A stretch of DNA of 64,000 bases from Ustilago trichophora (GCA_900323505.1 OOIN01000031.1:310001-374000); one strand, 5' to 3'; counted from the stretch's first letter, positions 31,174 to 42,894 are shown. Translations and numbers: made by a program. The notes: generated from the sequence alone by a model not told the origin.

Positions 31174-31519
31174 CGTCAGCTCAGCTCGATTCTCGTCGGC
31201 TTCGGGAGGCCCAATTCAACGAGACTGCCAAAGGTAAAGCCGGGAGACGGCAAAGGGAACAGGGGAAACCAAAAGGCACAGAAGGCAAAGGGCGGAAGAG
31301 TGAAAGATGCAAAACCGGCTGCGATGGGCAGAATGGCTCGACTCAACATAAATGATGCATTCTGCCTCGGATGCACCAACGAATAGATGGATGAGGCACA
31401 ACACCAGAGGCAAGATGGAGGGAGGGTTGAGACCATTACCAAAAGAACAAAACATTAGCCAGAGCGCGCACAAGGGCGGAGCACGGGCATTCTAGCAGCG
31501 GCAGCACAGTACTCTAACT

Positions 31520-31560
31520 AAAAAAAAAAAAATCAAAAAAAAAAATCAAAAAAAAAAATC
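31520..31560. repeat. Triplicated A-tract with TC spacers
   Basis: Three A-tracts of 10-12 bases, each followed by TC, form a tandem unit of about 13 bp. Confidence 0.85.
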
Positions 31561-32056
31561 TAAGGTGTGGATTGCTGTGTGTCAGAATCAGTCTCGGATG
31601 CGACCTTGTGTGGGCGATCGGATCGCACGGAAGCGTTCTGTCTCTCTCTCTCGCTCTTTTTAATGGGCCAAATTAAAAATAAAAATAAAAATAAAAAGCA
31701 AAAGCCTCATCTCAATGTCAATGTCTTGTCTGTTCCTAACTGTACGTAGACTTGTCATTTCTCGCCTATTCAGTCGATTAGACGCTTCATCCGTCCATCC
31801 ATGCACCCATCCACCCTTCTTCGATTGAGAGAAACAAAAACCAATTTCTAGATCGACACGCTTGTACTCGAGATGCCAGCCTGCCATACACTACTCAGGA
31901 TCATTTGTGGTTCATTTGGCATGACGCAAGTGGCAGGTGCCTTGAGAACAGCAAGCTTTTCGGTTGGTGGAATTACAGTTTATACAGTATCAAGTAGGAC
32001 GGATGTTGTAGAATTATTTGGGCTCAAACCTAGTTTTCCTTGCATTCTTGTCTCGG

Positions 32057-32087
32057 TGTATTGTACTGTACTGTACTGTACTGTACC
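32057..32087. repeat. TACTG repeat
   Basis: Five consecutive TACTG-type units. Longest same-direction member of the dispersed family. Confidence 0.92.
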
Positions 32088-32181
32088 AATTTCGGCTGTG
32101 CCCGACCAACAGCAGTTTCAGAAATCGGCGTAGCGTTCAGCACCACAGCACAAGCAGACACTATGTTTCTTTGAGCATAAA

Positions 32182-32201
32182 ATACTGTACAGTACAGTAC
32201 A
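32182..32201. repeat. Self-complementary TACTG/CAGTA repeat
   Basis: ATACTGTACAGTACAGTACA: one TACTG joined to CAGTA units through a GTAC centre, so it can fold on itself. Confidence 0.9.
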
Positions 32202-32405
32202 AAACCGAAGCAGATGCACTTGAGCGACTTTGAAGCGAAATAAATTTAAAATAAAGTAAAATACTGTGGCAGCACTGTACAGTCAAAAAGCATTTCGAGG
32301 TCTCGACCCTGCTGCTGCTCTCGAGCGATATGAGAGGCGCGCGCGGATTAAGGTCGGTTTTCCTGTCAATCTGCGTGGCCGTGCTGAACAATGTTCTCTC
32401 TATTA

Positions 32406-32422
32406 GTGTACAGTACAGTACA
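32406..32422. repeat. CAGTA repeat
   Basis: GTGTACAGTACAGTACA. Member of the dispersed family. Confidence 0.88.
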
Positions 32423-35400
32423 CACAAAAGAAGAAAGCAGAGCAGACCGCCGAACCCTACCGATCCGACCGACACGGCCAAAATCCCTTCTCGTCTGACA
32501 GGTGGCAGCTTCCCTCTCCAACTGTTCACTTCAGCTTTCCAATGCTGTCTGGTGCAAGCTTGACTTGACTTGGCTTTGAATCGCTGCTTTCTTGAAAACA
32601 AATGTTTCATCGCCTCCTTGCCAAGATTGCAGTACTGTACTCTGCGCTGTACTTCTGTAATTCGATCCAGATTCTTGGTTCATCTATCTCTCCCTCTCTC
32701 CCCCTCTCTCTCAACACACTACGCTTTGACCTTCCGCAGCCGGTGTCTCGCACCGGTCGGTCGCTTTCTGAACAATGCCGCAATTACGCTAAATGGCCCC
32801 CGACACGCTCCTCGTTCTGCCATTGCTTTCAGAATGTCACGCCGACCAAGCTCAAACACCACTTCTCTCCACGCCTCGCTTCGTCTCGGCAACTGCAAAC
32901 AGGTCTCCGAATTCCGACTCGGATTTCGAGCGCGGTTTCTTCCCGGAATGCTCATCACCATTCATTCGTATCAACACTTTTCTACTCAGCCATCACGAAT
33001 GACAGCCAATTCTGACGCATCTACTTGCTTGATCTGAGCTTGGACACGGGGCAATGGGGCAATGTGTCTGTTCCACATCCGACAATTCACCTTTCAGATT
33101 AACCAGATTGCCGTTTGACTGCATCAGCTGCACACAAACAATCACACTTTGTCGGAGTGTCTGGCATTCTTTTTCAATCAAAATGCAATCTGCAAAGTTA
33201 TTCCTGTCGAGATGTCGGTGCGTACCATCTTGTCTCCCTCGGTCCTTCCTAGTCAACCGGACAAGCCTCTTCTAATGCAACAAGAGCAAATTAGTCTCGC
33301 TTTCCAGCATGCTTTGGGCTTCCGACTCTTGCTAGTTGCACTAGCAACTCGCTCGTGTCGGACCTTGAAAAATGTTTTTCCTACCACCCAGATTGCACAG
33401 CACTTTATCGGTCTCGGGCCGCTGAGTCGGACCAATCCGCTATTGAATCCTACATACACCCCGACCAACCGATCCTTTTCCTTTTCAACAGCATTCTCTT
33501 AGCAAAGAACCGCTAGCTGCTCATCGCTAGATGCTCATCGGGAGTCCCAGCAGATGGTTTTGAGATAGCCCCGTGACGGGTTGCGCCTTTCGACACATCC
33601 ACTCGCATACCCCCTTACGCAGTGCCTCTCATCCAACAAAAAATAGAAAGAGAAAAAAAAAAGGCTCAACTTTGCATCTGTCACATCTTGGACCTTGCAT
33701 ATCTGCACTAGGAGTTGTGGCGTTCCTCGCTATACCGATGAAACTTTCTTGCTCCGGTGGGTTGGAAACAACTTTTTCTGGCTCGCCCATCTCCGCATCG
33801 AAATGTAATTCGAGTTGCCCTTGCTTCATACTTTCTGGCAGCCGTGACGTCGGTGGGATACCTTTCGCCTCGTATCCATGATGCGGAGCCGCTGCCGGAA
33901 GTTCGGCCTGGGAACCGACCAGAGAGGGCTGTGTGGGATTGCACGACGGGGGGACACATGAAACATAACCAACAGCATCCTGTCAGTCTGATATCGCTTA
34001 CGGCGAGACCAACACCTGCGGATCCCGATCCACCTCCCGAAAAAAGCTTTCGGCGTCAAGAACCTTTCGAAGTTGGGACGTCGGAGCGGTCGCAATGCTG
34101 AATTCTCACCCCTGGTACGCTTTAGCTCTGCTCTGGTCTCTTCCTTCAAAGTCCTTTTATCTGTACAGCTGACGCGGCAGGACCAGAAACGGCACAAGCA
34201 CACACACATGGATCCATCAGATGCTCCAAGCTTCTTCCTGCATGTTGCAAGTTAAGCAGGTGCCCAACATTCGGCAAGTGTATCACGCTTAAACCTCTCT
34301 CTGTTTGCCTCTCTCTCTCTCTTTGTGCCTCAGTTGTTGGCGTGGACTGTCCGGAGCTCACTTCCGAAAGTCATATGAATTCGAGCCAATCTCATGCGCA
34401 CTTGCCGTCCAATGTTGATTTTGCATGCTACGTGCTCCATTGATGTCCGGCTCTGTGTTGCAAGCCATCGTAATCTGAACCATGGCATTGGGAAGAAGGC
34501 GACCACATGTCCCTCATCTTCCTGAAGAGCAAACAGCATCTAATCTTTCCTCTTCTCCTGATATCAAACTCCGACGCAAGAGCAGCAAGCATAGTTTGCG
34601 GAGTTTGAGAACTTGCCCTCGACCCGCTCCATGCAATACATAAGCGCTAAAGTGGAGCTCTCCCTACTCCCGAGATCCGTCTTCCAGCCGTAGCACCTTA
34701 TGAAACATTCGTCGTACGGTAGCTTGTCGAGCGGCATGTAAGGGGGCGGAGTCTAGATTACCTTGGACCTACACAATTCGGCAACTTTTCGTCTGGACAA
34801 TACCGGCAAAAGTTAGATCCAATGCACCCATACCGGCAGCACCAACAGCAGGCTCATTGTCCGACGAAAAAAATTAGAGCTCCTTTCGCATCGGTCAATT
34901 TAAAGCAGAACAAAAGAGTTGAACTGTTTCCTGGTTTTCATGCAACCCAAATAGCTCAGTGTTACTCTATGCACGCTCCCCTTTTTCGCTCTTTTTTGTT
35001 ACTTCGGGCCGGTCTGTAGATTGAGGTATGCATGTGTGGCGGTCTACTGCCGGCTTGGCTTGACGTCGGTCGCTTCTTGTCGGTCCGATCGATCACCTAT
35101 CTGCTTCTCGCTCGTTGTGAGACAGAGACGTTTGTTCACTGGTACCGACAGCACAAAGAGAAAAAGAGAGAGAAACAAGCAACGCAATTCACAAGTGCCT
35201 GGACCTTTTTGTACTCGGCAAGCACACGTCTCACAACTTCACCTCGGCTAAGCTCTTTTTTTTGGCCTTTTGCCTTTTGCGATCTTTGGACCAGCATTTT
35301 TTTCCCCAACACCTGACAACCAGCAGCACAGCAAATGCAAAGCCGGTGGTTCGGGCCCTATGTACCGTAAGCTTAGCTCATCGGCATTCACATCAAAACC

Positions 35401-35805
35401 AGCGTATGGCACTGCCAACACAAATTGACCGACAACTTGCAGTTTGCGCCTCCGTCGAATGGTAGATTAAGATACCGATTTTCAGAGTTGCAAATGAGCG
35501 TCACCAAAGATAAAAGGTCAACAGCAATGGATGGATATGCGAACTTTGACCGGATCCATTGTCTGGTCTGAGATTGATTGCCATTATCTTGCGTTCTGTT
35601 AGAATGTTTCGAGCTGGCCGACCCGAGGGGAGTGAGAAGTTTGGCTCGGAGAAGGGTTCAGGTCGCAAAGTCGGCCGTATTGATGCCATACAGTTGTGAT
35701 GCCAAAAATAGATTCAGTTGCGCTCACACGATCATTCAGCAATCACACACATCAAAAGCTGCAAACAACACCTTTTGGCGCGCACACAGGATTCAAGCAT
35801 TCACG

Positions 35806-35840
35806 TATACAGTACAGTACTGTACTGTACTGTACAGTAT
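35806..35840. repeat. Largest palindromic CAGTA/TACTG repeat
   Basis: CAGTA units run into TACTG units and back to CAGTA over 35 bp (tatacagtacagtactgtac, then further TACTG units and tgtacagtatt). It is nearly its own reverse complement and could form a long hairpin as RNA or single-stranded DNA. Confidence 0.92.
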
Positions 35841-37481
35841 TCAGACACCCTGAAAATCATCTGGTTCACCATCACACAATCCCGATTCCGATATAGACAG
35901 GCAGAGACGGCCTCTCAACATGGACCCACCCGGACACAATGAGCTGACTTGACCTCTTCTACGCCGGCTTTTGGATGCGTACGAAGAAGGGAAGAAGAAA
36001 AAAATATCGCACCTAATGCAGAACCTATTCACACGCACGCCTCGGCTACACACAAAGCGCGAAAAACACGACTTGCTGCTGCAGCTGTCAGGTTTCGAGC
36101 GCGCAATGCAGTTGTGACTTGGAATCAGCTCATCTTGCCAAGGCAAGCTGATATACACAGTCGGCGCTTGCTTGTGTGAACCTGAACACGGTCATAGAAG
36201 GAGATACGTTCAGCGACGGTCAGTACCTATTTCACTCTCCGTCGCTGTGTCACACTTGTCACCAGCCGAGTCACCACTCTACAACAGAAGCCAGTCAGCG
36301 ATGTCATTCGGATATTGCGCAGCTATGCGGTCTAGTGCGATCTGTAGGCTCACAAAAGAAATGGCAGAGGCTCATGCGCGCAAGAGCGGAGTCCGGACAT
36401 CGACCGTAAAACGCTAGCCGCGCATCACCGCTCAGCCTCTCATATTCCCTGAAAATATCCAGATTTCACGATGGGGGAAACGTGTCGGCGTCTCCTACTC
36501 TCACCGGATTGGCCGGCTAGCAAACGATCAAGGCAGGAGGTTAACGAGGCGGGAGAGAGCGGGAATCAAAGTGCCGTGCTTCACTAGGGATAATGGTGGT
36601 TTGCGGGTCAGCTGAGTTGCTTTTTTGTGCTTGACGGAGCTTGGACCGAAACTCAATCGTTTCGTTGTCTTGCAACGCTGACTTTGGTCAGATGCTGTTG
36701 TAGGCTGACATTTGATCCATCTGATGTGTGCGTTGCGGGTACAGGCGGCGAGGATGAGCTGGATCGCCGAAGCTAGAAAGAGCTGAAATTGCAGTTTGAC
36801 CCTGTTCTGTTCAGGGTCCAGACATAGATCTGGACCCTTCACCCATTTCACTTTGATTCGCACGAGAAACTGCCTGTCTGTCGATTCAACTCCTTCGCGT
36901 CGCGTCTTTGACCAACTCGGTCTCCACATTTTTATTTGAGTACCTTGCAGGCCGAGCTGCTCTTTTTTGCTTTTTCGTTGGGCGTGGATGGACGAATAAA
37001 GGATGGTCAACTCCGGCCGAAGCGTCGGCCGATGTTGATATTCATCGTCCATCCAGAGCACGCTACATTGCATTCTCAAGCAACAAGAAATCAGTCAGAG
37101 AGACAAAGCCGAGCCGATTTGGCCAAACGAGTCAAGCCAGCAAGATTTACAAGGACAACGGAAAGCAGCGCCCAGCACCTAGTCCTCGTACCACCACCGT
37201 CTCCTTCGAAGGAGACGTGTGAGGCAATACACGTGTCAGCCTGGCCATCAGCGAAGGGGCAATCCCTGAAAACAAGGGACCGCGAGCGACGACGATAGAC
37301 TGCATCTGATTCTGACAAGCTGGAAGGAATACTTGGTCACAAGCTGTTGGGTTGGTGACGAGGATTGCTCCACAAGGTATCACATTTGAGGCGACCTCGA
37401 CCAGCATACGAGTATTCCGGCATTCAGCATAGACATCTTCATACCACTGAAGCAGCACCCACAACAAGCTAGCTAGTCAGC

Positions 37482-39833
37482 ATGTCATCGCTCTACCATC
37501 CGCATCCGTCCGAAGACGATTTACCCGCCAACAAGCGACGCAAAGTCAACACCTGCTTGCAGTGCAAAGCGCGCAAAGTGAAATGCGACAAGGTTCGCCC
37601 GCTCTGTGGCCCCTGTCAACGGCGACGTGTCCCAGCTGATCGTTGCGTTTTTGCCGACGAAGCAGATCCTGAGACCCTCCAGCACTATTTAGGCCCCGAC
37701 TACCTCGCCCAGGAAGGCTACGATGTGAGCGAAATCGCTCCACCGGCCTCGACCTCGGAAGCTGGCTTGTTGGGGTTGCAGGATCCTCAGGCTCAGGCAG
37801 TGCTAGATCGAATCACTCGAGAGATGCGACAGGGCGAAGTGGCGGCCAATGGTGCTGATTTCGCCACAGCTGGCATTCTCGGTGCGGATCCGATCAATGC
37901 AAACGGCGCTACAAATCCTGCTGAGCCTGTCGTAGATCCTAGCTTGACGGGAAGCCTGCTGTCCAGCAGTGGTGCAGGTGCCAATGGCAATGGAGCTAGT
38001 AAGAGTTCCGACGCAATAGGCTCACTCGAGTCTGCCAGCCTCTTCCCCTTTGCTTCAGAACCAACGCACGAACGCACAAAGCTCATTCTCGGTCTTCTAC
38101 CTAACGACCACGTAGTCAATGTTCTTCTCGACAGCTTGCGAACATTTGAGAGCAAATCTCCACTCGGCATCAGCTGGCGTCTCATCCGTATCCAGCTCAT
38201 CAATCTGAGAGGAGACATCTCCGATTGGAGGACGGGCCAGGTCGAAGAGCCCGATGTCGATCTGAGCTTCCTGGCGCTTCTCTTTGAACTCATGGTTTCC
38301 GCGATTGATTGCAAGCCGGTCGAAGAGGTAATTAGCGAAGGTATCGCACTGACGCCGGAACAGGTGCCGGAAATGACGGATCGATGGCATGCAACGTGCC
38401 AGACTTTGCTCGCCATGAGCAACTTTGTCCACGAACCGAATCTCAACACTGTCTGCACCGAGTTTCTGTTTTACTTGTACGACTTGCGACGTGGTAGGTT
38501 CAGGACGGCTCTGCATCATCTTCAAAGCTCGTTCCAAAGCGCAAGGGCTATCTGCATGCATCAGCTGTCCTCAGCCGAAGACGATGCGGCTCGATGGCAA
38601 AGCACGGCAGAATCGGACGACGTCACCATCCGCACGGGCGCTGTCACCGCCATGCGCAAGGCCCACTTCCAAGGCGGAGAAGTATTCGCCATCAGCGAAG
38701 AACAAAGCATTCTCGACTCGATTCGCAATCAATCCGCCATCCGTCGCCGCGAGCTCTTGCAGACTAACATCCCAGATCGTACCCACCTCGTCAGGGAAGC
38801 AGCCCGTATGCTTTGGGTCTCTTTGACATGGCATCTGGAGCTGGTCACTCCACCATCCCCGCTTGGGGATCCCATCGATGATTCTAGTTGGACCACAAAA
38901 CTCGGTTCCATCGACGAAGCGCATCTGTCGGATGGCGAAGCAAGCCATCTCCCCACGGGCCCAACATTGAGCTCGATCTCGACGCACTTTTTCCAGTTCC
39001 TCGCCGCCTCTACCGACTTTTTACTGCAGCACAAACGGCGTCAGCAAACACAGCAGGCAAACCAGGCTTCCGTGGGCGCAGAACTCCTCGGCATGATCTC
39101 CGACTGGAACGGGTTGGCAGAAACCCACCTCGCCCGAATGCGCGAACAAGTCGGAGCCGGACGAGCGATGCTCAACCACTTCTCTCTCCTCATTCACCAC
39201 TGGACCCGCATTCGTCTCCTACGACCCTATCTCGGCCAACTGGAAGAAAAAGCCTCACTCTCCGCTTCACGCGAGACCCTCATCCACTCATGTCGAGAAG
39301 CCCTTCTACAAGTCCAAAAGATCGTCGCCACCTCCGATGTCGATCTGTCCATCTTTCAACCCGTAGTATCATCCGTCAAAGTCGACGCTACACTGATCCT
39401 CGCCCTTCACCTCTTGGTCCGTGCGGGTTATAATGACTCCAACACTACCCAGGAGTGGGCGGAAGTTCGAAAGTTGCTGAAAACGTCGTTGCTGTTGATG
39501 TGGACTCATTCGGCCGAAGCGAGACAGCACAGGTTGGGAGGTTTCAAGCCGTGGAGAAAGCAGACGAGACAGTTGGCTGAAGAGATTTTGTTAGCTGCGT
39601 TCGAGAGAAAGAAGGTAGCACTGGAGGAACAGCCGAGGATTAAGAATGAGGATGGAGAGTTCCCTCCGAAACAGGGACTGGATGAGGAGGATCGATTGGA
39701 TCAAACGTTGGGTGGCTTGCCAGAGGATACACCGTTGAGAGTGTACAGGGATCAGCTGTTGGGGACGGAAGAGCCTGCGTATAGATTACCATTGTTTTTT
39801 GACGTGCTGGACGGGTACTTGAGGTCCCTTTGA
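37482..39833 (+). CDS. Zn(II)2Cys6 fungal transcription factor
   Basis: 783 residues, intronless. The binuclear zinc cluster lies at residues 25-55: Cys25, 28, 35, 42, 45 and 55, preceded by the basic stretch KRRKVNT. The last spacing (nine residues) is slightly longer than the usual six to eight. About 90-200 is disordered, rich in Asn, Gly and Ser. From about 205 to 770 the chain is helical, like the regulatory middle-homology region of these factors (LRRGRFRTALHHLQSSFQSAR, REAARMLWVSLTWHLEL). These are nuclear regulators that usually bind CGG half-sites. Regulated pathway unknown. A CT microsatellite begins right after the stop codon. Confidence 0.88.
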   Translation: MSSLYHPHPSEDDLPANKRRKVNTCLQCKARKVKCDKVRPLCGPCQRRRVPADRCVFADEADPETLQHYLGPDYLAQEGYDVSEIAPPASTSEAGLLGLQDPQAQAVLDRITREMRQGEVAANGADFATAGILGADPINANGATNPAEPVVDPSLTGSLLSSSGAGANGNGASKSSDAIGSLESASLFPFASEPTHERTKLILGLLPNDHVVNVLLDSLRTFESKSPLGISWRLIRIQLINLRGDISDWRTGQVEEPDVDLSFLALLFELMVSAIDCKPVEEVISEGIALTPEQVPEMTDRWHATCQTLLAMSNFVHEPNLNTVCTEFLFYLYDLRRGRFRTALHHLQSSFQSARAICMHQLSSAEDDAARWQSTAESDDVTIRTGAVTAMRKAHFQGGEVFAISEEQSILDSIRNQSAIRRRELLQTNIPDRTHLVREAARMLWVSLTWHLELVTPPSPLGDPIDDSSWTTKLGSIDEAHLSDGEASHLPTGPTLSSISTHFFQFLAASTDFLLQHKRRQQTQQANQASVGAELLGMISDWNGLAETHLARMREQVGAGRAMLNHFSLLIHHWTRIRLLRPYLGQLEEKASLSASRETLIHSCREALLQVQKIVATSDVDLSIFQPVVSSVKVDATLILALHLLVRAGYNDSNTTQEWAEVRKLLKTSLLLMWTHSAEARQHRLGGFKPWRKQTRQLAEEILLAAFERKKVALEEQPRIKNEDGEFPPKQGLDEEDRLDQTLGGLPEDTPLRVYRDQLLGTEEPAYRLPLFFDVLDGYLRSL

Positions 39834-39838
39834 ACGAA

Positions 39839-39840
<2 letters not shown>

Positions 39841-39901
<61 letters not shown>
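39841..39901. repeat. CT microsatellite
   Basis: About thirty CT units starting 8 bp after the stop codon of the Zn2Cys6 gene, thus in its 3' untranslated region. Confidence 0.95.
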
Positions 39902-39904
<3 letters not shown>

Positions 39905-40089
39905 ACACATACACACTGGATGGCTTGCTGGCTCATAAGACATTCCATACAAGCAAATCTGGAGCGGAAACGCATAAGTTGTTGTATTATCATACCCAAC
40001 ACCCTGAGTGTATCGCATATAGATATAAGAAATCGCAACTCTGCACCGTTGACTCGACACTTCTAACCTTGTTCATGGACATCATGGCT

Positions 40090-41598
40090 TCAGTACTCGC
40101 TATCATTCCTCCAGTTGACAGGCCTAAACAGGTACGCCTCGCTACTAGACGCGTCCTGGTTGGGAACATCCAACCTGCTCCTACTCCTACTTGGCGCGTG
40201 GCTGTAGGCCCCCTCATCGGCGTATCCACCCTGGGAGAATCTCATGGAGGGTCTTGCACTCCTAGCGCTTCTGGCAGCGACCGATTTGGCATCGTCCAAA
40301 ATGTTGAGTTCGGAACCCACCATGGACAGGGCGTGAATTTGAACGTCATCAACGACGATTCCACTGCTTCTGTTTCCTGTGAGTGCATTCTGGGGGAATC
40401 TTCCTCGGAGATGAATCACATCGTGTCCTGGCTTGCTACGCTTTCCACCTCCACCGAGGGGGCCAGGACCACGCAAAGTTGGAATACAGGCGTCATCGGC
40501 AACTCCAACAGCTTTGGCACTACCCCATCCACCACTCTTCTGTACCTTTGCAGCGACGTATTCCCTAATCAGCATCAAAAGTTGGGTGATGAGGAAGGAT
40601 ACCACGGCAAACACGGCGAGCATGATGCAGAAAAGTACCACGAGGGGAACGCCGAACTGTTGGACGTTGAAGAATCCATAGACCCAAATCTTGTAGCGCT
40701 TGTAAGTGATATCTACAATGCCCAGGTAGAGTCCAAGGAAGGAGATGAGAGGTACGAGGTGCCACCAAGGACGCAAGGGGGTTCGGGATAGAATGACGAG
40801 ATCGAGCATGGTAAGGAAATAGTTGAGCGTGTGTTTGCCAATGTTTGCGAAAGCCGAGTAAGGATCGCCGAGAGGAGCAGGGCCTTTAAGAATAGTCCAG
40901 AAGATGACCATCACAACCAGGGGGAAAGAGGAAACGGTGGACACCAGCAGCGTATGGCACACCTGCAATGGTCTCGAGAAAGACCTTGACAACCAGGACC
41001 TAGGATATCTCGACCCAATTTCAAATTCTGAACCTTTGCCATATGCCAACTCTGCCTCGATATCGTCATGCAATCGAGTACCAAAGCTATCGATCCCAGC
41101 CTTGTGACGTGCAATATCGATCCTCCCAACCCCATTCAAAGGATACGCCTTATCCAACATCTCAATTCGACTTGCGCCTTGCTCCAAGCTCTCCCTTTTG
41201 GCCTGGGACCATCGGCGCAGAGAGAAAGCAAAGGTGAAAGTGTGAATGGCAGATATGAGGAAATACGTAGCATCACCCCAGAAGCTGAGAGAGGTAAAGT
41301 AGGTTATTGTTCCAATGCCTTCTTGAACTGCGGTGGCGAATGCGGTGACGAGCATGTAGATGGCGATGAGGAGGCGGAAAGTGGCAAGTGCCCACGGTGG
41401 GAGGATGTAGGATGTGACCAGACGATGTTGGGGGTCAAAGGGAGTGTCGACGCCGAGGTAGTGGTAGATCTTGGTGGATAGACCGGAGATTTCGGGGAGA
41501 ATTTCAGCTTCGGGTGGAGAGGTGGTTTGATGAGGGTGGGTGACAAACGCAGGTGCGTTGTTCATAGGAGGGGTCATGTGCGATGCTAGGTTGGCCAT
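40090..41598 (-). CDS. Six-TM membrane protein, FAR-17a/AIG1-like superfamily
   Basis: 502 residues from the ATG at 41598 (GTCAAGATGGCC). Six membrane segments are visible at about 66-90, 97-127, 205-230, 250-265, 272-293 and 300-330. A cytosolic loop of about 75 residues separates the second and third. The GKHTLNYFLTMLDLVILS segment followed by RPWWHLVPLISFLGLYL resembles the His- and Asn-containing core of FAR-17a/AIG1 and rolling-stone proteins. AIG1 and ADTRP are membrane hydrolases of fatty-acid esters of hydroxy fatty acids, using a Thr and a His; activity here is unproven. The C-terminal 170 residues are Gly/Ser/Arg-rich and probably cytosolic. An in-frame ATG at 41796 would add 66 residues, but they look like untranslated leader. 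Confidence 0.55.
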   Translation of the reverse strand: MANLASHMTPPMNNAPAFVTHPHQTTSPPEAEILPEISGLSTKIYHYLGVDTPFDPQHRLVTSYILPPWALATFRLLIAIYMLVTAFATAVQEGIGTITYFTSLSFWGDATYFLISAIHTFTFAFSLRRWSQAKRESLEQGASRIEMLDKAYPLNGVGRIDIARHKAGIDSFGTRLHDDIEAELAYGKGSEFEIGSRYPRSWLSRSFSRPLQVCHTLLVSTVSSFPLVVMVIFWTILKGPAPLGDPYSAFANIGKHTLNYFLTMLDLVILSRTPLRPWWHLVPLISFLGLYLGIVDITYKRYKIWVYGFFNVQQFGVPLVVLFCIMLAVFAVVSFLITQLLMLIREYVAAKVQKSGGWGSAKAVGVADDACIPTLRGPGPLGGGGKRSKPGHDVIHLRGRFPQNALTGNRSSGIVVDDVQIHALSMVGSELNILDDAKSVAARSARSARPSMRFSQGGYADEGAYSHAPSRSRSRLDVPNQDASSSEAYLFRPVNWRNDSEY

Positions 41599-42288
41599 CT
41601 TGACAACGGTTCCTGGAGGGACGGTGATATTCGACAGGAGAGGATGGAGGAGTGACCGTAACCCAGGGAGAGGGAATATCAACTCGACGTGCCAGAACGA
41701 TTGCTCGAAGAGATGGTGGTGATTCCACGACAACAAAGAAGGGAAAGGAGTCGATGAGACGGACGAAAGGGGGGTTAGAAAGACTAACAATAGCATCGAG
41801 ACATCATTTCGAGCTCAACTCTTATACTCGTTCAAGCAATCAGCTCCTCATATCGCATTCGGCATCCCTTTCTGCTTTATCACGAATACAGGAACGGAAA
41901 TCTTCCCTTCCGCACACGCACACATAGAGCAAGTTGCATGAAAACAGTGGTGACACGGAAAGGCTGTTTTAATGGCTGAAACATGCATATGGCTCTGGAC
42001 GTGTATCGAGCATCTTTCCACGAGGCGTTTGAAGGAACTTGACAGGACAGAGTAGCGGTAAAAGAGCCCACAAAAAAAAGTTGGAGAAGAATGGGCAAAA
42101 CGGCGGCTAAACGGCGGGGATGGGATGGGATGGGATGGTGATGATTGAGAGTGGCGCCTCTGTCTCGGTTGGCGATACTGTTCTGACTTTGTTAGGTGGT
42201 CGGGGTCTGGACTAGTTGGCCTGACTAAAGCAGTTGAGGTGGGGGGCGTTGACAGTTGATCTAGAGTATCCGAAAGCGCACCTTTACC

Positions 42289-42305
42289 TACAGTACTGTA
42301 CAGCA
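42289..42305. repeat. Palindromic CAGTA/TACTG motif
   Basis: TACAGTACTGTACAG, centred on AGTACT. Member of the dispersed family. Confidence 0.85.
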
Positions 42306-42864
42306 GCTACAGGACAAACAAATCGGCGGGCGCGGCCTTCAAAAGTCTCAGCGGTGTATGTACAGAGTAGGACAATCAGTCTTGTGGTAGGGTTGCTGTC
42401 GAACAAGGCCTTTTCTCCATATCAAGTTAGCCGCCCTCTGCTATCTGCTCTCTGCTCATTGCGCTCTGCTCTCACTACTGTTTCCGCAAGCGGGTACGAC
42501 GGCGTTTGACATGAGACAAGAGGTCCAGCCTCCAATTTTCTTCTTTTTGGATTGGTCTTACGCGCTATTCGCAGTCAGCCACTTTTTGAAATCATTCTCT
42601 AAGCGCGAATTCAATTTTCTCGAAAGCTGTCCAAAACAGCGACTGTTTTTTTAAAAAGAGCCAAGCCGTGGATATGGAGGGCGTCGGCGGAAGGTGAATC
42701 AGTGAAACCTGCACGACGCCTCCTCAACTCAACTCAACGTGTACAGTACTCATATCACGACATGTACAGTACAGAGTGTCTGTGCGTGCTCATTCACTCG
42801 TAGCATCTCTGGTTGATGCATTGATAAACAATGTGATTCGTTCGACCATCATTTTGACCATCTG

Positions 42865-42894
42865 AAGCAGCAGCAGCAGCAGCAGCAGCAGCAA
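42865..42894. repeat. CAG trinucleotide repeat
   Basis: About nine CAG units in non-coding DNA upstream of the MFAP1-like gene. Confidence 0.92.

Larger units (their letters stand above)
30323..37481. promoter_or_regulatory. 7-kb intergenic region between divergent transcription-factor genes
   Basis: 7.2 kb with no gene I can support. It lies upstream of both the GATA gene (minus) and the Zn2Cys6 gene (plus). It holds tandem GAATC/CAATC, GT and A-rich repeats (30880-31700), and at least seven TACTG/CAGTA blocks between 32057 and 35840. Leader-like CT-rich stretches occur near 32680-32720. Open frames of up to 183 codons here lack protein-like composition or known motifs. Probably long spliced leaders and regulatory DNA for the two regulators; a non-coding RNA gene cannot be excluded. 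Confidence 0.45.

Noticed and set aside
30816..31355. 179-codon frame before the GATA gene
   Set aside because: Made largely of GT and purine repeats; antisense to the probable leader of the GATA gene.
32570..33037. 155-codon frame in the large intergenic region
   Set aside because: Several overlapping frames of equal length, none with known features; typical of non-coding DNA with few stops.
34945..34975. Stretch resembling a tRNA A box (AAATAGCTCAGTG)
   Set aside because: No B box or matching acceptor stem at the proper distance.
36528..37079. 183-codon minus-strand frame upstream of the Zn2Cys6 gene
   Set aside because: No recognisable domain, basic random composition, and an isolated frame in a gene-poor region.
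41599..41796. Upstream ATG of the six-TM protein giving a signal-peptide-like start
   Set aside because: The extra 66 residues lack conserved character and the ATG at 41598 has better context; left as leader.
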